From assembly GCA_963556495.2 (NCBI GenBank), contig OY747722.1, forward strand, positions 19,890,001 through 19,954,000: 64,000 nt of DNA, read 5' to 3'. The DNA comes from Valencia hispanica. Its lineage: Eukaryota > Chordata > Actinopteri > Cyprinodontiformes > Valenciidae. Within the stretch, counting starts at the first letter, position 1. Each line of letters begins with the position of its first letter. Made by a program: the position numbers and the translations under genes. Under the pieces are notes generated by a model that saw nothing but the letters and a program-made list of their open reading frames with translations, ran no database searches and was not told the DNA's origin. Positions 21,157 to 32,100 of the stretch are shown here, piece after piece.

Positions 21157-21905
21157 AGTGTTAGTTTTCCGCCACACATAGTGTTTAACAATGGCTTTCT
21201 TCTTGCCACTCATCCATAAAGGCCAACTTTGTGCAGTGCACGACTAATAGTTGTCCTATGGACAGATTCCCCCACCTGAGCTGTAGATCTCTGCAGCTCA
21301 TCCAGAGTCACCATGGGCCTCTTGGCTGCATTTCTGATCAGCGCTCTCCTTGTTCAGCCTGTGAGTTTAGGTGGACGGCCTTGTCTTGGTAGGTTTACAG
21401 TTGTGCCATACTCCTTCCATTTCTGAATGATCGCTTGAACAGTGCTCCGTGGGATGTTCAAGGCTTGGGAAATCTTTTTGTAGCCTAAGCCTGCTTTAAA
21501 TTTCTCAATAACTTTATCCCTGACCTGTCTGGTGTGTTCTTTGGACTTCATGGTGTTGTTACTCCCAACATTCTCTTAGACAACCTCTGAGGCCGTCACA
21601 GGGCAGCTGTATTTGTACTGACATTAGATTACACACAGGTGCGCTCTATTTAGTCATTAGCACTCATCAGGCAATGTCTATGGGCAACTGACTGCACTCA
21701 GACCAAAGGGGGCTGAATAATTATGCACACCCCACTTTTCAGTTATTTATTTGTAAAAAATGTTTGGAATCATGTATGATTTTCGTTCCACTGCTCACGT
21801 GTACACCACTTTGTATTGGTCTTTCACCTGGAATTCCAATAAAATTGATTCGTATTTGTGGCTGTAATGTGACAAAATGTGGAAAAGTTTGAGGGGGCCG
21901 AATAC
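21157..21905 (-). mobile_element. 5' half of an internally deleted Tc1-like transposon
   Basis: Minus-strand order: terminal repeat (from about 21,905, ending in a truncated outer end), 5' UTR, transposase start codon at 21,551 and N-terminal helix-turn-helix domain, then a break near 21,157. The outermost ~18 bases of the terminal repeat are replaced by the 3' end of the L2 LINE. It carries the same internal deletion as the copy at 25,210-26,408. Confidence 0.85.
21170..21551 (-). pseudogene. Tc1-like transposase N-terminal fragment
   Basis: Starts at ATG 21,551 (MKSKEHTRQVRDKVIEKF) with a paired-like helix-turn-helix (YKKISQALNIPRSTVQAIIQ) that would bind the terminal repeats, then the GRPPKLT motif joining the two DNA-binding subdomains. 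A TGA at 21,354-21,356 replaces an Arg codon found in the other copy. Farther on there is the shared gga-tga stop, then the internal-deletion junction, after which the C-terminal half is missing. Not functional. Confidence 0.85.
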
Positions 21906-24900
21906 TTCCCCCCAACCCATCTCCCACGCACACACACAGTTAAAAGAAAAGGTAAAAAAGGACATTGGGCCGAGTGTAGATGAACCATGCAGGGAAACGC
22001 CATCAGAGGAGCCATCTGCCCCGGCAGCAGTAGATTAACAGCAGCAGCCGAGGCACTGACACAGGGCACCCAGTGGAGGCAAGGCCAAGACCCCCACCTC
22101 CACCCAAGCTCCACCCGGAGAGCACCCAGGCAGCTACAGCCGACCACCGCTCCCGGGGCAGAGGGCTCCCACAGAGGAAACACTGGAACGGGGATTAAGA
22201 TAAATTAAAGTATAAAAAGAAACGGTAAATTAATGTGCTAAGATTGAAAAGTAAAACTGATAAAAATATAATCATATAAAACATCCAAAGCAATTAAACA
22301 AACAGTGATAAATAATAATCAGTTAGAAGCTAAGCTAAAAAGGTGAGTCTTGAGCCTGCTCTTAAAAACATGAATATTCTCTGCAGCCCTGAGGTTCTCT
22401 GGCAGCCTGTTCCAGAGGTGAGGGCCATAAAACTGGAAAGACGCCTCGCCATGCTTGTGTGTCCTGACTTTTGGGGTGACAAGGAGACGGCTGCCAGAGG
22501 AGCGCAGAGACCGTGAAGGTTTATATGGTAAAAGCAGTTCAGAGAGATAAGAAGGCCCAAGACCATTAAGACACTTAAAAACCATTAAAAGAACCTTAAA
22601 GTCGATCCTGAAATGTACGGGGAGCCAATGCAATGATTTTAAGACCGGTGTAATGTGCTCCCGCCTCCTGGTCTTCGTCAGGACACGTGCTGCTGAATTT
22701 TGTAGTAGTTGTAAACCTGATATACTCTTTTTGGGAAGACCAGAAAGCAGGGCATTACAGTAATCAATTCTACTGGAGATATAAGCATGCATCAGTGTCT
22801 CCGTATTGGCCCGAGACAGAATGGGGCGGACTCTGGCGATGTTCTTTAGTTGATAAAAACCTATTTTGGTGATATTTTTTATGTGAGGAATAAAAGTCAG
22901 CTCAGAGTCAAAAATCACGCCCAGGTTCTTCACTTGTAAAGAGAGATTAAAAGACAGTGATTGTAGTTTTGGTAAAAGTTTCTCTCTCTGAGCCTCAGGA
23001 CCGATGACTAAAACTTCAGTTTTGTCCTGGTTGAGCTGGAGAAAGTTTTCTGCCATCCAGGATTTAATGTCTAAAATGCAGTTAAAAAGTGCATCCATTG
23101 GCCGTGTGTCATCGGGAGACATGGAGATGTATAACTGTGTATCATCAGCATAACTGTGAAAGTTAACTCCATGTCTCCTGATGACGCTGCCAAGAGGGAG
23201 CATATAAAGGTCAAAAAGCACTGGGCCTAAAATTGAACCCTGGGGCACACCACATGTAATCCTGTGGACCCTAGAAGAGCAGGTATCTAAACTTACCATA
23301 AAAGTCCTGTCTGTGAGATAGGATGTGAACCATTTGTGAACAGCACCAGAGAGGCCGATCTGTTTTAAACGGGTTAAAAGAATAGTGTGATCCACTGTAT
23401 CGAAGGCAGCGCTTAGATCCAGTAGAACCAACACTGTCACCTTCTGAGCGTCATAATTTATTCTAAAGTCATTTAAAATCTTCAGAAGGGCCGTCTCTGT
23501 GCTGTGGTTCACCCTAAAACCAGACTGAAATTTCTCCAGGACATTGTGCTCATTAATAAAATCATTAAGTTGAATTAAAACTAGCTTTTCTAAAACCTTG
23601 CTTAAAAATGGTAAGTTAGATACCGGTCTAAAATTATTAAAATCATTAAAATCTAAATTGCTCTTCTTCAGCAAGGGCTTCACTTCCGCCCCTTTAAAGG
23701 CGGCAGGAAAGACCCCCGTCTGAAGGGAGCAATTCATCACGGTTAAAATCTCATCCCTAAAAGATTCATAAAATGGCTTAAAAAATGAAGTGGGAATCGG
23801 GTCCAAAACACATGTGGTGGGCCTCACTGAGGAGAAAACTTTATCAAGAGTCCCAGCTTCTACCAGGACAAAACTGTCCAGCGTTCCCTCTGGTAGAGAC
23901 ACACATTCAGATTTGTCTAAAACCATGTTACACTGAGAAGATAAAATATTACATCTGATGGTGTCTACCTTCCCTCTGAAGTGGTCTGCGAACTCCTCAC
24001 AAAGAGTGTTTGAGGGGGTTTTCTGAAATGCATTAGTAGCTCTGTAAAAAAGTTTATCAATGGTGGAAAAAAGGATTTTAGGATTATTTTTATTGTCTGA
24101 TATGATTTTTGCAAAGTAAGCATTTCTTGAATTTCTTACAGCATTATTATAGGATTTGAGAAGTTCTGTGTATAATTGATGGTTTATCGTGGTTTTATTT
24201 TTTCTCCATTTTCTCTCTGCCGCCCTGCAGTCCCTCTTTAGTTTTTTAAGATTGTTATTTCTCCATGGCGCTGGAAGTTTTGAATGTGAGCGTTTCACTC
24301 TAAGTGGAGCCAGCAGGTCAAGAGCGGACTGAAGTCTTCTGTTAAAATCACTGACGATAAAATCACAGGGGGCAGGTAAGAGAGTAGGAGGAAACTTTTG
24401 GAAAACTTCTAGAAAACCTGCAGCCACTTCAGGGGTTAGATGGCGCTTCCTGACAGTTCTCACAGAGGTCTCCTGCTGGATAAAACTGGTGATGTTAAAA
24501 AACACGCAGTAATGGTCAGAGACAGCCAAGTCAACAACAGAGGACACACGGGTGGACAGGCCATGCGTGATGACCAAGTCCAGGGTGTGTCCTCTGTTGT
24601 GAGTTGGCTGCATGACATGCTGACTAAAATCCATATAATTCAAAATATTTAAAAATTCTGTTGATAAAGGGTCTAAAAGGTTATCCATGTGTAGATTAAA
24701 ATCACCAGCTAAAATGATCCTTTCAAAGGAGTTGTACAAAATTGATAAAAACTCTGAAAATTCTTGAATAAAAAGTGCACTCTTTTTAGGAGGCCTGTAA
24801 ACTGTGACACATAAAATCTGAGGAGTGCTAAAAACAGTTGCATTATATTCAAAAGTACTAAAATTATCAAATAAAACAGGTTTGGCAGAAAGCGTTGATG

Positions 24901-25209
24901 AACTAATAAAAGCAGTTCCGCCTCCCCTTTTGCAACTCCTCGTGGAATAAGTGAAGTTAAAATTTGGTGGGGAGGCCTCTGTAAGAACAACAGGGGCATC
25001 TGTACTCAGCCATGTTTCTGTTAAAAATAAACAATGTATATTATGATCTAAAATTAGGTCATTTATTATAAAAGTTTTATTCAGCAGAGAGCGGACATTT
25101 AAAAGTGCCATATTAATAGTGGTTGGAGATGGAGTGACTGTATGATCTACTGGGTGTAGGACTTTTGGTAACTGTTTGAGATTATTAGAGTTGCGTTTGC
25201 TACGTTTTT
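21906..25209 (-). mobile_element. L2/CR1-type LINE, 5'-truncated copy with complete ORF2
   Basis: Contains ORF2 (22,319-25,111), about 100 bp of upstream sequence, and a GC-rich 3' UTR (21,906-22,318) whose end includes a short TG-rich stretch. The 5' end stops inside the ORF1-ORF2 spacer at a tacgttttt stretch, fused to a Tc1 fragment. It is about 99.4% identical to bases 1-1,742 of this window. 5' truncation is the normal outcome of target-primed reverse transcription. Confidence 0.9.
22319..25111 (-). CDS. L2-type LINE ORF2 protein, endonuclease and reverse transcriptase, intact
   Basis: A complete 930-codon frame starting at ATG 25,111. Residues 1 to about 210 form an APE-type endonuclease (NVRS near 5, TETW 31-34, RGGGTAF 62-68, GDFN 136-139, SDHY 198-201) that nicks target DNA. 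The reverse transcriptase follows, with FRPVSNLPF, FQSGFRVNHSTETAL, LLDLSAAFDTVDH, GVPQGSILGPVLF and the catalytic YADD at residues 654-657 (complement of 23,141-23,152), then LNQDKTEVLVIG. The C-terminal region (SSRIDYCNALLSGLPKKS, NSAARVLT, HITPVLKSLHWLPV, WNRLP) is the conserved tail shared by L2/CR1 LINEs. No stop, frameshift or loss of a key residue is visible, so the protein could be active, but this copy lacks ORF1 and a promoter. Confidence 0.92.
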   Translation of the reverse strand: MALLNVRSLLNKTFIINDLILDHNIHCLFLTETWLSTDAPVVLTEASPPNFNFTYSTRSCKRGGGTAFISSSTLSAKPVLFDNFSTFEYNATVFSTPQILCVTVYRPPKKSALFIQEFSEFLSILYNSFERIILAGDFNLHMDNLLDPLSTEFLNILNYMDFSQHVMQPTHNRGHTLDLVITHGLSTRVSSVVDLAVSDHYCVFFNITSFIQQETSVRTVRKRHLTPEVAAGFLEVFQKFPPTLLPAPCDFIVSDFNRRLQSALDLLAPLRVKRSHSKLPAPWRNNNLKKLKRDCRAAERKWRKNKTTINHQLYTELLKSYNNAVRNSRNAYFAKIISDNKNNPKILFSTIDKLFYRATNAFQKTPSNTLCEEFADHFRGKVDTIRCNILSSQCNMVLDKSECVSLPEGTLDSFVLVEAGTLDKVFSSVRPTTCVLDPIPTSFFKPFYESFRDEILTVMNCSLQTGVFPAAFKGAEVKPLLKKSNLDFNDFNNFRPVSNLPFLSKVLEKLVLIQLNDFINEHNVLEKFQSGFRVNHSTETALLKILNDFRINYDAQKVTVLVLLDLSAAFDTVDHTILLTRLKQIGLSGAVHKWFTSYLTDRTFMVSLDTCSSRVHRITCGVPQGSILGPVLFDLYMLPLGSVIRRHGVNFHSYADDTQLYISMSPDDTRPMDALFNCILDIKSWMAENFLQLNQDKTEVLVIGPEAQREKLLPKLQSLSFNLSLQVKNLGVIFDSELTFIPHIKNITKIGFYQLKNIARVRPILSRANTETLMHAYISSRIDYCNALLSGLPKKSISGLQLLQNSAARVLTKTRRREHITPVLKSLHWLPVHFRIDFKVLLMVFKCLNGLGPSYLSELLLPYKPSRSLRSSGSRLLVTPKVRTHKHGEASFQFYGPHLWNRLPENLRAAENIHVFKSRLKTHLFSLASN

Positions 25210-26408
25210 GAGTGCTAATGACTAATTAGAGCGCACCTGTGTGTGATCTAATGTCAGTACAAATACAGCTGCCCTGTGACGGCCTCAGAGGTTGTCTAAG
25301 AGAATGTTGGGAGCAACAACTCCATGAAGTCCAAAGAACACACCAGACAGGTCAGGGATAGAGTTATTGAGAAATTTAAAGCAGGCTTAGGCTACAAAAA
25401 GATTTCCCAAGCCTTGAACATCCCACGGAGCACTGTTCAAGCGATCATTCAGAAATGGAAGGAGTATGGCACAACTGTAAACCTACCAAGACAAGGCCGT
25501 CCACCTAAACTCACAGACCGAACAAGGAGAGCGCTGATTCGAAATGCAGCCAAGAGGCCCATGGTGACTCTGGACGAGTTGCAGAGATCTACAGCTCAGG
25601 TGGGGGAATCTGTCCATAGGACAACTATTAGTCGTGCACTGCACAAAGTTGGCCTTTATGGATGAGTGGCAAGAAGAAAGCCCTTGTTAAACGCTATGTG
25701 TGGCGGAAAACTAACACTGCACATCACTCTGAACACATCATCCCCACTGTCAAATATGGTGGTGGCAGCATCATGCTATGGGGGTGCTTCTCTTCAGCAG
25801 GGACAGGGAAGCTGGTCAGAGTTGATGGGAAGATGGATGGAGCCAAATACAGGGCAATCTTGGAAGAAAGCCTCTTGGAGTCTGCAAAAGACTTGAGACT
25901 GGGGCGGAGGTTCACCTTCCAGCAGGACAACGACCCTAAACATAAAGCCAGGGTAACAATGGAATGGTTTAAAACAAAACATATCCATGTGTTAGAATGG
26001 CCCAGTCAAAGTCCAGATCTAAATCCAATCAAGAATCTGTGGCAAGATCTGAAAACTGCTGTGCACAAACGCTGTCCATCTAATCTGACTGAACTGGAGC
26101 TGTTTTGCTAAGAAGAATGGGCAAGAATTTCAGTCTCTAGATGTGCAAAGCTTGAAAAAGCAGCAAAAGGTGGTTCTGCAAAGTATTGACTCAGGGGGCT
26201 AAATAATTATGCACACCCCACTTTTCAGTTATTTATTTGTAAAAAATGTTTGGAATCATGTATGATTTTCGTTCCACTTCTCACGTGTACACCACTTTGT
26301 ATTGGTCTTTCACCTGGAATTCCAATAAAATTGATTCGTATTTGTGGCTGTAATGTGACAAAATGCGGAAAAGTTCAAGGGGGCCGAAAACTTTTGCAAG
26401 CCACTGTA
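25210..26408 (+). mobile_element. 3' portion of an internally deleted Tc1-like transposon
   Basis: Begins inside the 5' UTR (gagtgctaatgac), runs through a disrupted transposase and ends in a terminal repeat closing with cttttgcaagccactgta at about 26,408, next to a TA as expected for Tc1. The 5' terminal repeat is missing at the junction with the L2 LINE. Confidence 0.88.
25324..26111 (+). pseudogene. Tc1-like transposase, internally deleted and frameshifted
   Basis: The N-terminal 113 codons (ATG 25,324 to TGA 25,663-25,665) contain both helix-turn-helix subdomains and the GRPPKLT linker. The C-terminal part resumes in another frame: [34 protein letters not shown] with the second catalytic Asp, and SPDLNPIKNLW. 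Two catalytic losses are plain: the segment that should hold the first Asp (the SDET-type motif) is absent because of an internal deletion of roughly 130 bp near 25,684, and the third acid is Lys instead of Glu in NPIKN. Stop TAA is at 26,109. The element could only move using enzyme from another copy. Confidence 0.88.
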
Positions 26409-28980
26409 TATATTATGAGTAGCAACATTTCTAAGACTAACGGAAATCAGTGGATCATAGAAAAAGTATGAAAAAAAACTGTTTCCACTCCTTAGCTTTT
26501 TCTGCAGATAGGCCAAGGGTAAGAATTTATCTTTGTAAAATTAAGTTATTCACAAAGGCAAATGCTGGCTTATGCATAATTTTCTTTAGCTGTCCTGTTG
26601 CTAGCTAACTATTTATCCTCAGTTAGCACATTGACTAAGGAAATTCATGAAAAATTACTGATTCAAAAGCAACAAAATAACTTTTTTTTAACCCTATTCC
26701 AATCAAACATAGAAATTGGTCACAGTTATTTAAGTAGAATTTTTTTGTTCTAGAGATTGCTAACCAAGTAGACAGCTGTAACTATCTTGATGCATCATCA
26801 CTTGATGTAGCCCAGTTGTTTGCGTAAGGATATTTAGTTTCTGGTTTGTATTATTAATTTACAATAATCGTAGTTTGCGCAGTTTATTCATGATTTTGTA
26901 GAGGGTAGGAGAGATGACCAAAAGAGAGGAGCTGTAGCTGCAGCTCTTACAAAAGCACCAGCATCATCATTAGGCATGTGATCTGGTAACAATTAAATAT
27001 TCTAACTTTTAATATAGATAATAAAAGGTCCTTTAATTCCAACTATAATAATACCTATTAAAACATAGATAGAAGCAAATACAAAACGGGTCAATAACAG
27101 TGCATCATTGAAGACATAATAAATTAAATAAGTAAAGCTTTGCTTTACCTTATTTGGTCATTTACCATTTTGGCATTATTGACAGAGCCAAACAGACTAT
27201 CCAAGACAGTACCAATGATGAGAGAAGACCAAGTGATGAGCGGGAGAAGAGGAGAGACAACAGCTAGAGACAAAGAAAGAGAGAGACAGCAATAGGTGGA
27301 TAGTGTATGAATTATAGTATGTGCATAGTGTTTGTGAGCAATCTAATTAGAAATAAAAAAAAAACATTGGGGGGAGTTCACTTTTGGTAGGAGAGAGATG
27401 GAAAAAGCAAAGACAAATGGGAAAAAGAATGGGACATTCAAGTAAAGAATAGGGAGACCAACGGAAGCAAGTGAAGAAAGATTGATCGAACTAAATTATT
27501 GTTTGGTTTTGGTTTATAATTTTACAAAACACAAAACAATGAACAACAAATTGAAGAATTATGAGCCATTGTATATTAGATGACACATTGCACTGTTTTG
27601 ATTAGCATGCATTGAAAATAAATTATAACTTAGGCACCTTACTATGCATGCTATAGTCTATAATCTATTGTAACACTTTGTTTTTTACAAAAATTTCTAA
27701 TCTTTTCTGGGCTAAGTCCAGGTACTCCTTAAAGGCTGGAGACGCCCCTGCTTGAACAAACTCCATCGGACCAACAGCCTTCAATCAAACTTTATTTATA
27801 AAGCGCTTTTCATACAACAATTGCAGCTCAAAGTACTTTACAGAATTAAAAGGACCCCATGAAGACCACATTTCCATCCCTCCCCCACATAATTATTTAT
27901 TTATTATTATTTGGACATTTAGTGACCGTTTTAAACAAAGGCCAGCAATGAATTTTAAAATTCTGTAAGATTTGTTTTGCATTGCATTGCACCATATTAA
28001 AATCTGGAACTTTTAACAGACTATGGTGGTTTTACCTCGTTTCAAAAAGCAGATAGAATGACATATTTATTTATTGTACTGTTCAATCTAACTTGATTTG
28101 ATCTAAATAATGGTGGACAGGCTGGCAGAGCAAATAGATTGGCATGGGCTTTTAGGGAAATGAGGCATCATTGATCTTCCTTTAGATGTTATAATGCTCT
28201 ACCTCATTGGTGCATGAATATATTATAAAATGGGAGAGACAACTCTATAAGTCACTTGGATAGAAAGATGTCAATCCCTTCTACTTAAAAGGATAAAATT
28301 GTCTATTTGACAGTTTAATGTGTATGCTTTAAAAGGTAAAATACAGATACCAAATGCAATTTGTTTGTAAAAGGAAAAAAGAGGACAGTTAAGGGTAGGT
28401 TACTACAAACATCAGAAATTCAGTCAGAAACATGTAACAAAAAAAACAAACAAAAAACATTTATCATGGTAAAAAGGCTTATGCTCAAATCATTTGAAGA
28501 CAGAAATGCTGAATAAGTTAATAAAGTGCTCATATTCCATTGGATCAGGAACTGATTTCCTTTCACAAACCTGTTAGATTACTCTCATAAACCCCAACCT
28601 CTGTGACAGCAAGATGATCCACATAATTAATTTAGGCCCTGATATATGAAAAGTGAAATAATATCAATATATCATTTCACTGAGGTCTGAATACATCAGC
28701 TAAGAAATTTAGCAAATCCAAAAAGCCAGTTGTTGGATGTATGCTTTTTCCCTTTGTTGTGCCCCCTAAAGTTAAACACAAAACTTCTTGATAAACAGCC
28801 CCTTATAATATTACCCTTTTTAATAGCATGGTGTTTTTACTGGCTAATATCAGAGCATAAAAAGTTGCCGCCAATTTCTTACAGATTTAGTACAATATTA
28901 TAATATAAAATAAAGTTCTCCATAAAATAATCTAAATGCAATAAAAATCTGTTTAAAAATCTATTTTTAACGACACTGTC
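26409..28980. other. intergenic DNA upstream of pus7l
   Basis: No coding region recognised. Includes a LINE 3'-end relic at 27,782-27,872. I saw no exon of a divergent neighbouring gene. Confidence 0.4.
27782..27872 (-). mobile_element. LINE 3'-end relic (L2-like tail)
   Basis: The stretch tcaaactttatttataaagc followed by gcttttcatacaa and caaagtactttacag resembles, in reverse orientation, the 3' termini of L2-like LINEs. No coding part remains. Confidence 0.45.
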
Positions 28981-28981
28981 C

Positions 28982-29191
28982 CTTTAAGAAACATCACATG
29001 ACTGTCACATGATACGGAAGTGGAACTGGATTGTGTCACGGCGTGGCCGTGTTTACAAACTTCTGGTTTACGTGGTGCGTGCGGCACCCATCTGTAAACA
29101 AATAGTGAAATTATTTAAATAAAGTCATGATACCTTTACGGTTTAATTTGAAGAGGGTCAGATAAGCTGCACGAGCCTTTGTTTTTAGGGA
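28982..29191 (+). promoter_or_regulatory. pus7l: probable pus7l promoter and 5' UTR
   Basis: There is no TATA box at a fitting distance. The region has two TCACATGA-like E-box motifs (about 28,994-29,013), a consensus ETS site CGGAAGTG at 29,015-29,022, and a local rise in CpG (cacggcgtggccgtg, 29,038-29,052), all typical of TATA-less housekeeping promoters. The transcription start cannot be placed from sequence alone. Confidence 0.5.
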
Positions 29192-32100
29192 ATGACCGAG
29201 TCACCAGTAAAGGTAGGTCTGATTTCTTTGTTAAGATCATTCTAGTTAAGTGTACAGCAGTTTATGGTGTCCATCAATGAAAATTTCACCGATATGTCAA
29301 TCTAGTTATTAAAAATCATATCTAGTCCCTTAAAGCAAAAAACAAAACAAAAAAAACAACAACGCAAATTTGATCTCAATTATCTTTTATGCTTCTATAA
29401 GTAATCTCCGTATCCATTGTGTCCTGACATTATTAGTATCACAATCAAAATATATTTGTTATGATCTGTAACTCTAAAAATGTCCTGTTTTATAAGGTGA
29501 CTATGAGGGGCGATGAGAGTGTAAGTGTTCCTGCATTCTTCATATCAAAACATGAAGGTTTTGTTGGAAGCATCAAAACCTTCATCGAGGACTTTGTTGT
29601 CACTGAGATCAACATTGATGGACAGAAGGTAAAAACAGCACAGCCCATGCAGACAGCAGGGTGCGCCTCATCAGAGGAAACCCAAACCAATAAAGAGTTA
29701 AAGGAGAATCTTTACTGTTCAGGCTCACAAGATGCTGATGCTTCATCAGACTGGGGGGCAGGTTCAGACACCCCCCTGCCTGCTTTAGGAAGCTTCGACT
29801 TAGATGTAATTTTGGGCCCTTCGGTGAGCGAAGATCTAGAGCAGTTTGTGATGACCCTGAGAGAAAAAAGGCCATCTGGTCTGGAGCTCTCTCTGGGCTC
29901 CTTCTCCGACAAACACCAGAGAGCCAACGTCCACCGAGCCGTCCGGCACCGCTTCCCCTTCCTCCTGACCGTCACCATTCAGCCCGAGATCAGAGTGAGG
30001 GAAGACCCCGACTACAGAGAGCTGGCCCGACTGGTCAGAGAAGAGGAGGCCGAGGACTTCTTCCGATTCATTGACGCAAAGGTGCGGGGATCATCCTACA
30101 CTTTTGGACCAGATGACAGCAAGGAGCACAGGACTGCAGTGCACCACTTCCTGAACAGAAGGTTTGGGAAACTGGTGGAGACGAAAAGCTTCAGCAGCCA
30201 GGGGAGGACATCCATCTCAGTTAGACTGAGAGAGCACGGCAAGCCGAAGAAGAGGACAGCGGAAGAACGCAAGGAAGAAGACATTTATACAGGTAAGGTT
30301 TGACTTTTTAGCATCATCTACTCCTTTTTAAACACATTTTGAGGTCAGGCCATTCTAGATTCTGAATTGTATTCAGAATGCAGAGCATGAGTCAAACTCT
30401 GGACAGCTGGACATTTCAAGGACCATATAGCCTCCCTATAAGGCCTCCCTGTGCCACAGCGCCCTCCAACACAAGTTTTAACATGTGCTTAAGATCTTTG
30501 ACATTTATCTAAACATTAGTGAGGGTTCCTGTAAAATTGTGAGTCTACGAAGCATATAGAAAAACAATATTGCTTTAGTTGGCTGAAATATCCCACTCAT
30601 GTATTATGTGTGTGCTTCGCAGCATTCACGCTGTGTAAGGAGAACCTGGAGACTTTGGAAGCCATCAGCTACATGGCAGCTACTCTCGGGGTCCTGCCAT
30701 CAGATTTCACCTACGCCGGCATCAAAGACAAGAGAGCCATCACCTACCAGTCCATGGTGGTCAAGAAGGTTCCACCTCAACGGTAGTGCAGTGTCATCTT
30801 TATAAATCAGAAAAGATCTTCCAGTAGTCTCTACTAACTACAGAAAGATCTTTCTATGACGTCTGCTTCGTACAAAATCGTTCTTCACTAGGTTGATGGA
30901 GAAAGCAGCAGAATTTGAAAAGAGAGGGATGCGTCTGTCTCAGATTCGCACGGTCAGCGAGCCTCTGAAGCTGGGACGACTGCGGGGGAATCACTTTGAC
31001 CTAGTAATCCGCAACCTCAGACCACATGGAGCCTCGGATCAACACCTCAATGTTGCCGACCTACACACTCGCCTGGCAGCTCTCGTAAGGGAGGCCGTGG
31101 AGAACGTAAAGGTAAAGTTGAGTCTTGCCACCATTTAAACAAGTATATTGTTTTTTGTACCTCTGTTTGTGTTTTAGTTCTCTTCTTATTTTATGTTCTA
31201 TTATAAAGACACTATCTTAATGTTTAAAATACCCTTTACTTACTACAGTACTAACAATATGTTGGGCAGTCTTACGAGTAAAAGCTAACACTGCCATAAT
31301 AAATAAATATTAGATATAGTAACTATAATTAACTAAACTCCTTTTTTACTTCCAAATATAAAGTTTTGAGGATTTTAAAGTATTTTTTATTTATCAAGCT
31401 ATTTCTCGTCCTTATTTGAGGTTATGTCTTCATTAAAGTAAAATTAATGATGCTATAAAACATGTTTTAATTTTATATGTCAGAGTAGCCAGCTGTTTGT
31501 GGTGGCTACACTAGCTACTGCCACATTCATCTTCATTGTGTTTATCTGTAGAGGAGAGGTTTTGTCAACTACTACGGGCCGCAGAGGTTTGGAAGTGGAC
31601 AAAGTGTTCTGTCAGATCGAGTAGGATTGGCTCTGCTGAAAGAGAATATGGTAAGAGACTTGGGGGAAAATGAGCCTTGACTTTGAATTTTTTATGTTTA
31701 TTTGCTTGTCTATTAAGACACTATAAATAGAAGGTTTATCAAGTGTATATATTTTTTGTGTTACTTTTTAGTTTTATGTAATATTATTGTTTGTATTTAT
31801 TTGATAATACCATCATCTTCTATTGTTATAATCAGTTTTATTTCTTTTTTAAACAATTTGTTTTTCTTTAATATTCATTTACTTTATGTATTTTTTATTA
31901 CTTTATAATTGTATTACTTTTTAAAATGATACACATCTATATTTGTTGTATTTGATTTGCTTCTTGTTTTTTTTTCCTATTCTATTATAAGTTCTCATGT
32001 AAAACATTCTCCAAAATACTAAACAAGTTACAAAAAATGTTTTATGTTATTACAAAAAATACAAAAATACTTATATTTTGTGTTTTGTTTTTGTACTTTA

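Noticed and set aside
29490..30284. Minus-strand frames of 62-88 codons opposite pus7l exon 2
   Set aside because: Antisense shadows of the large GC-richer coding exon.
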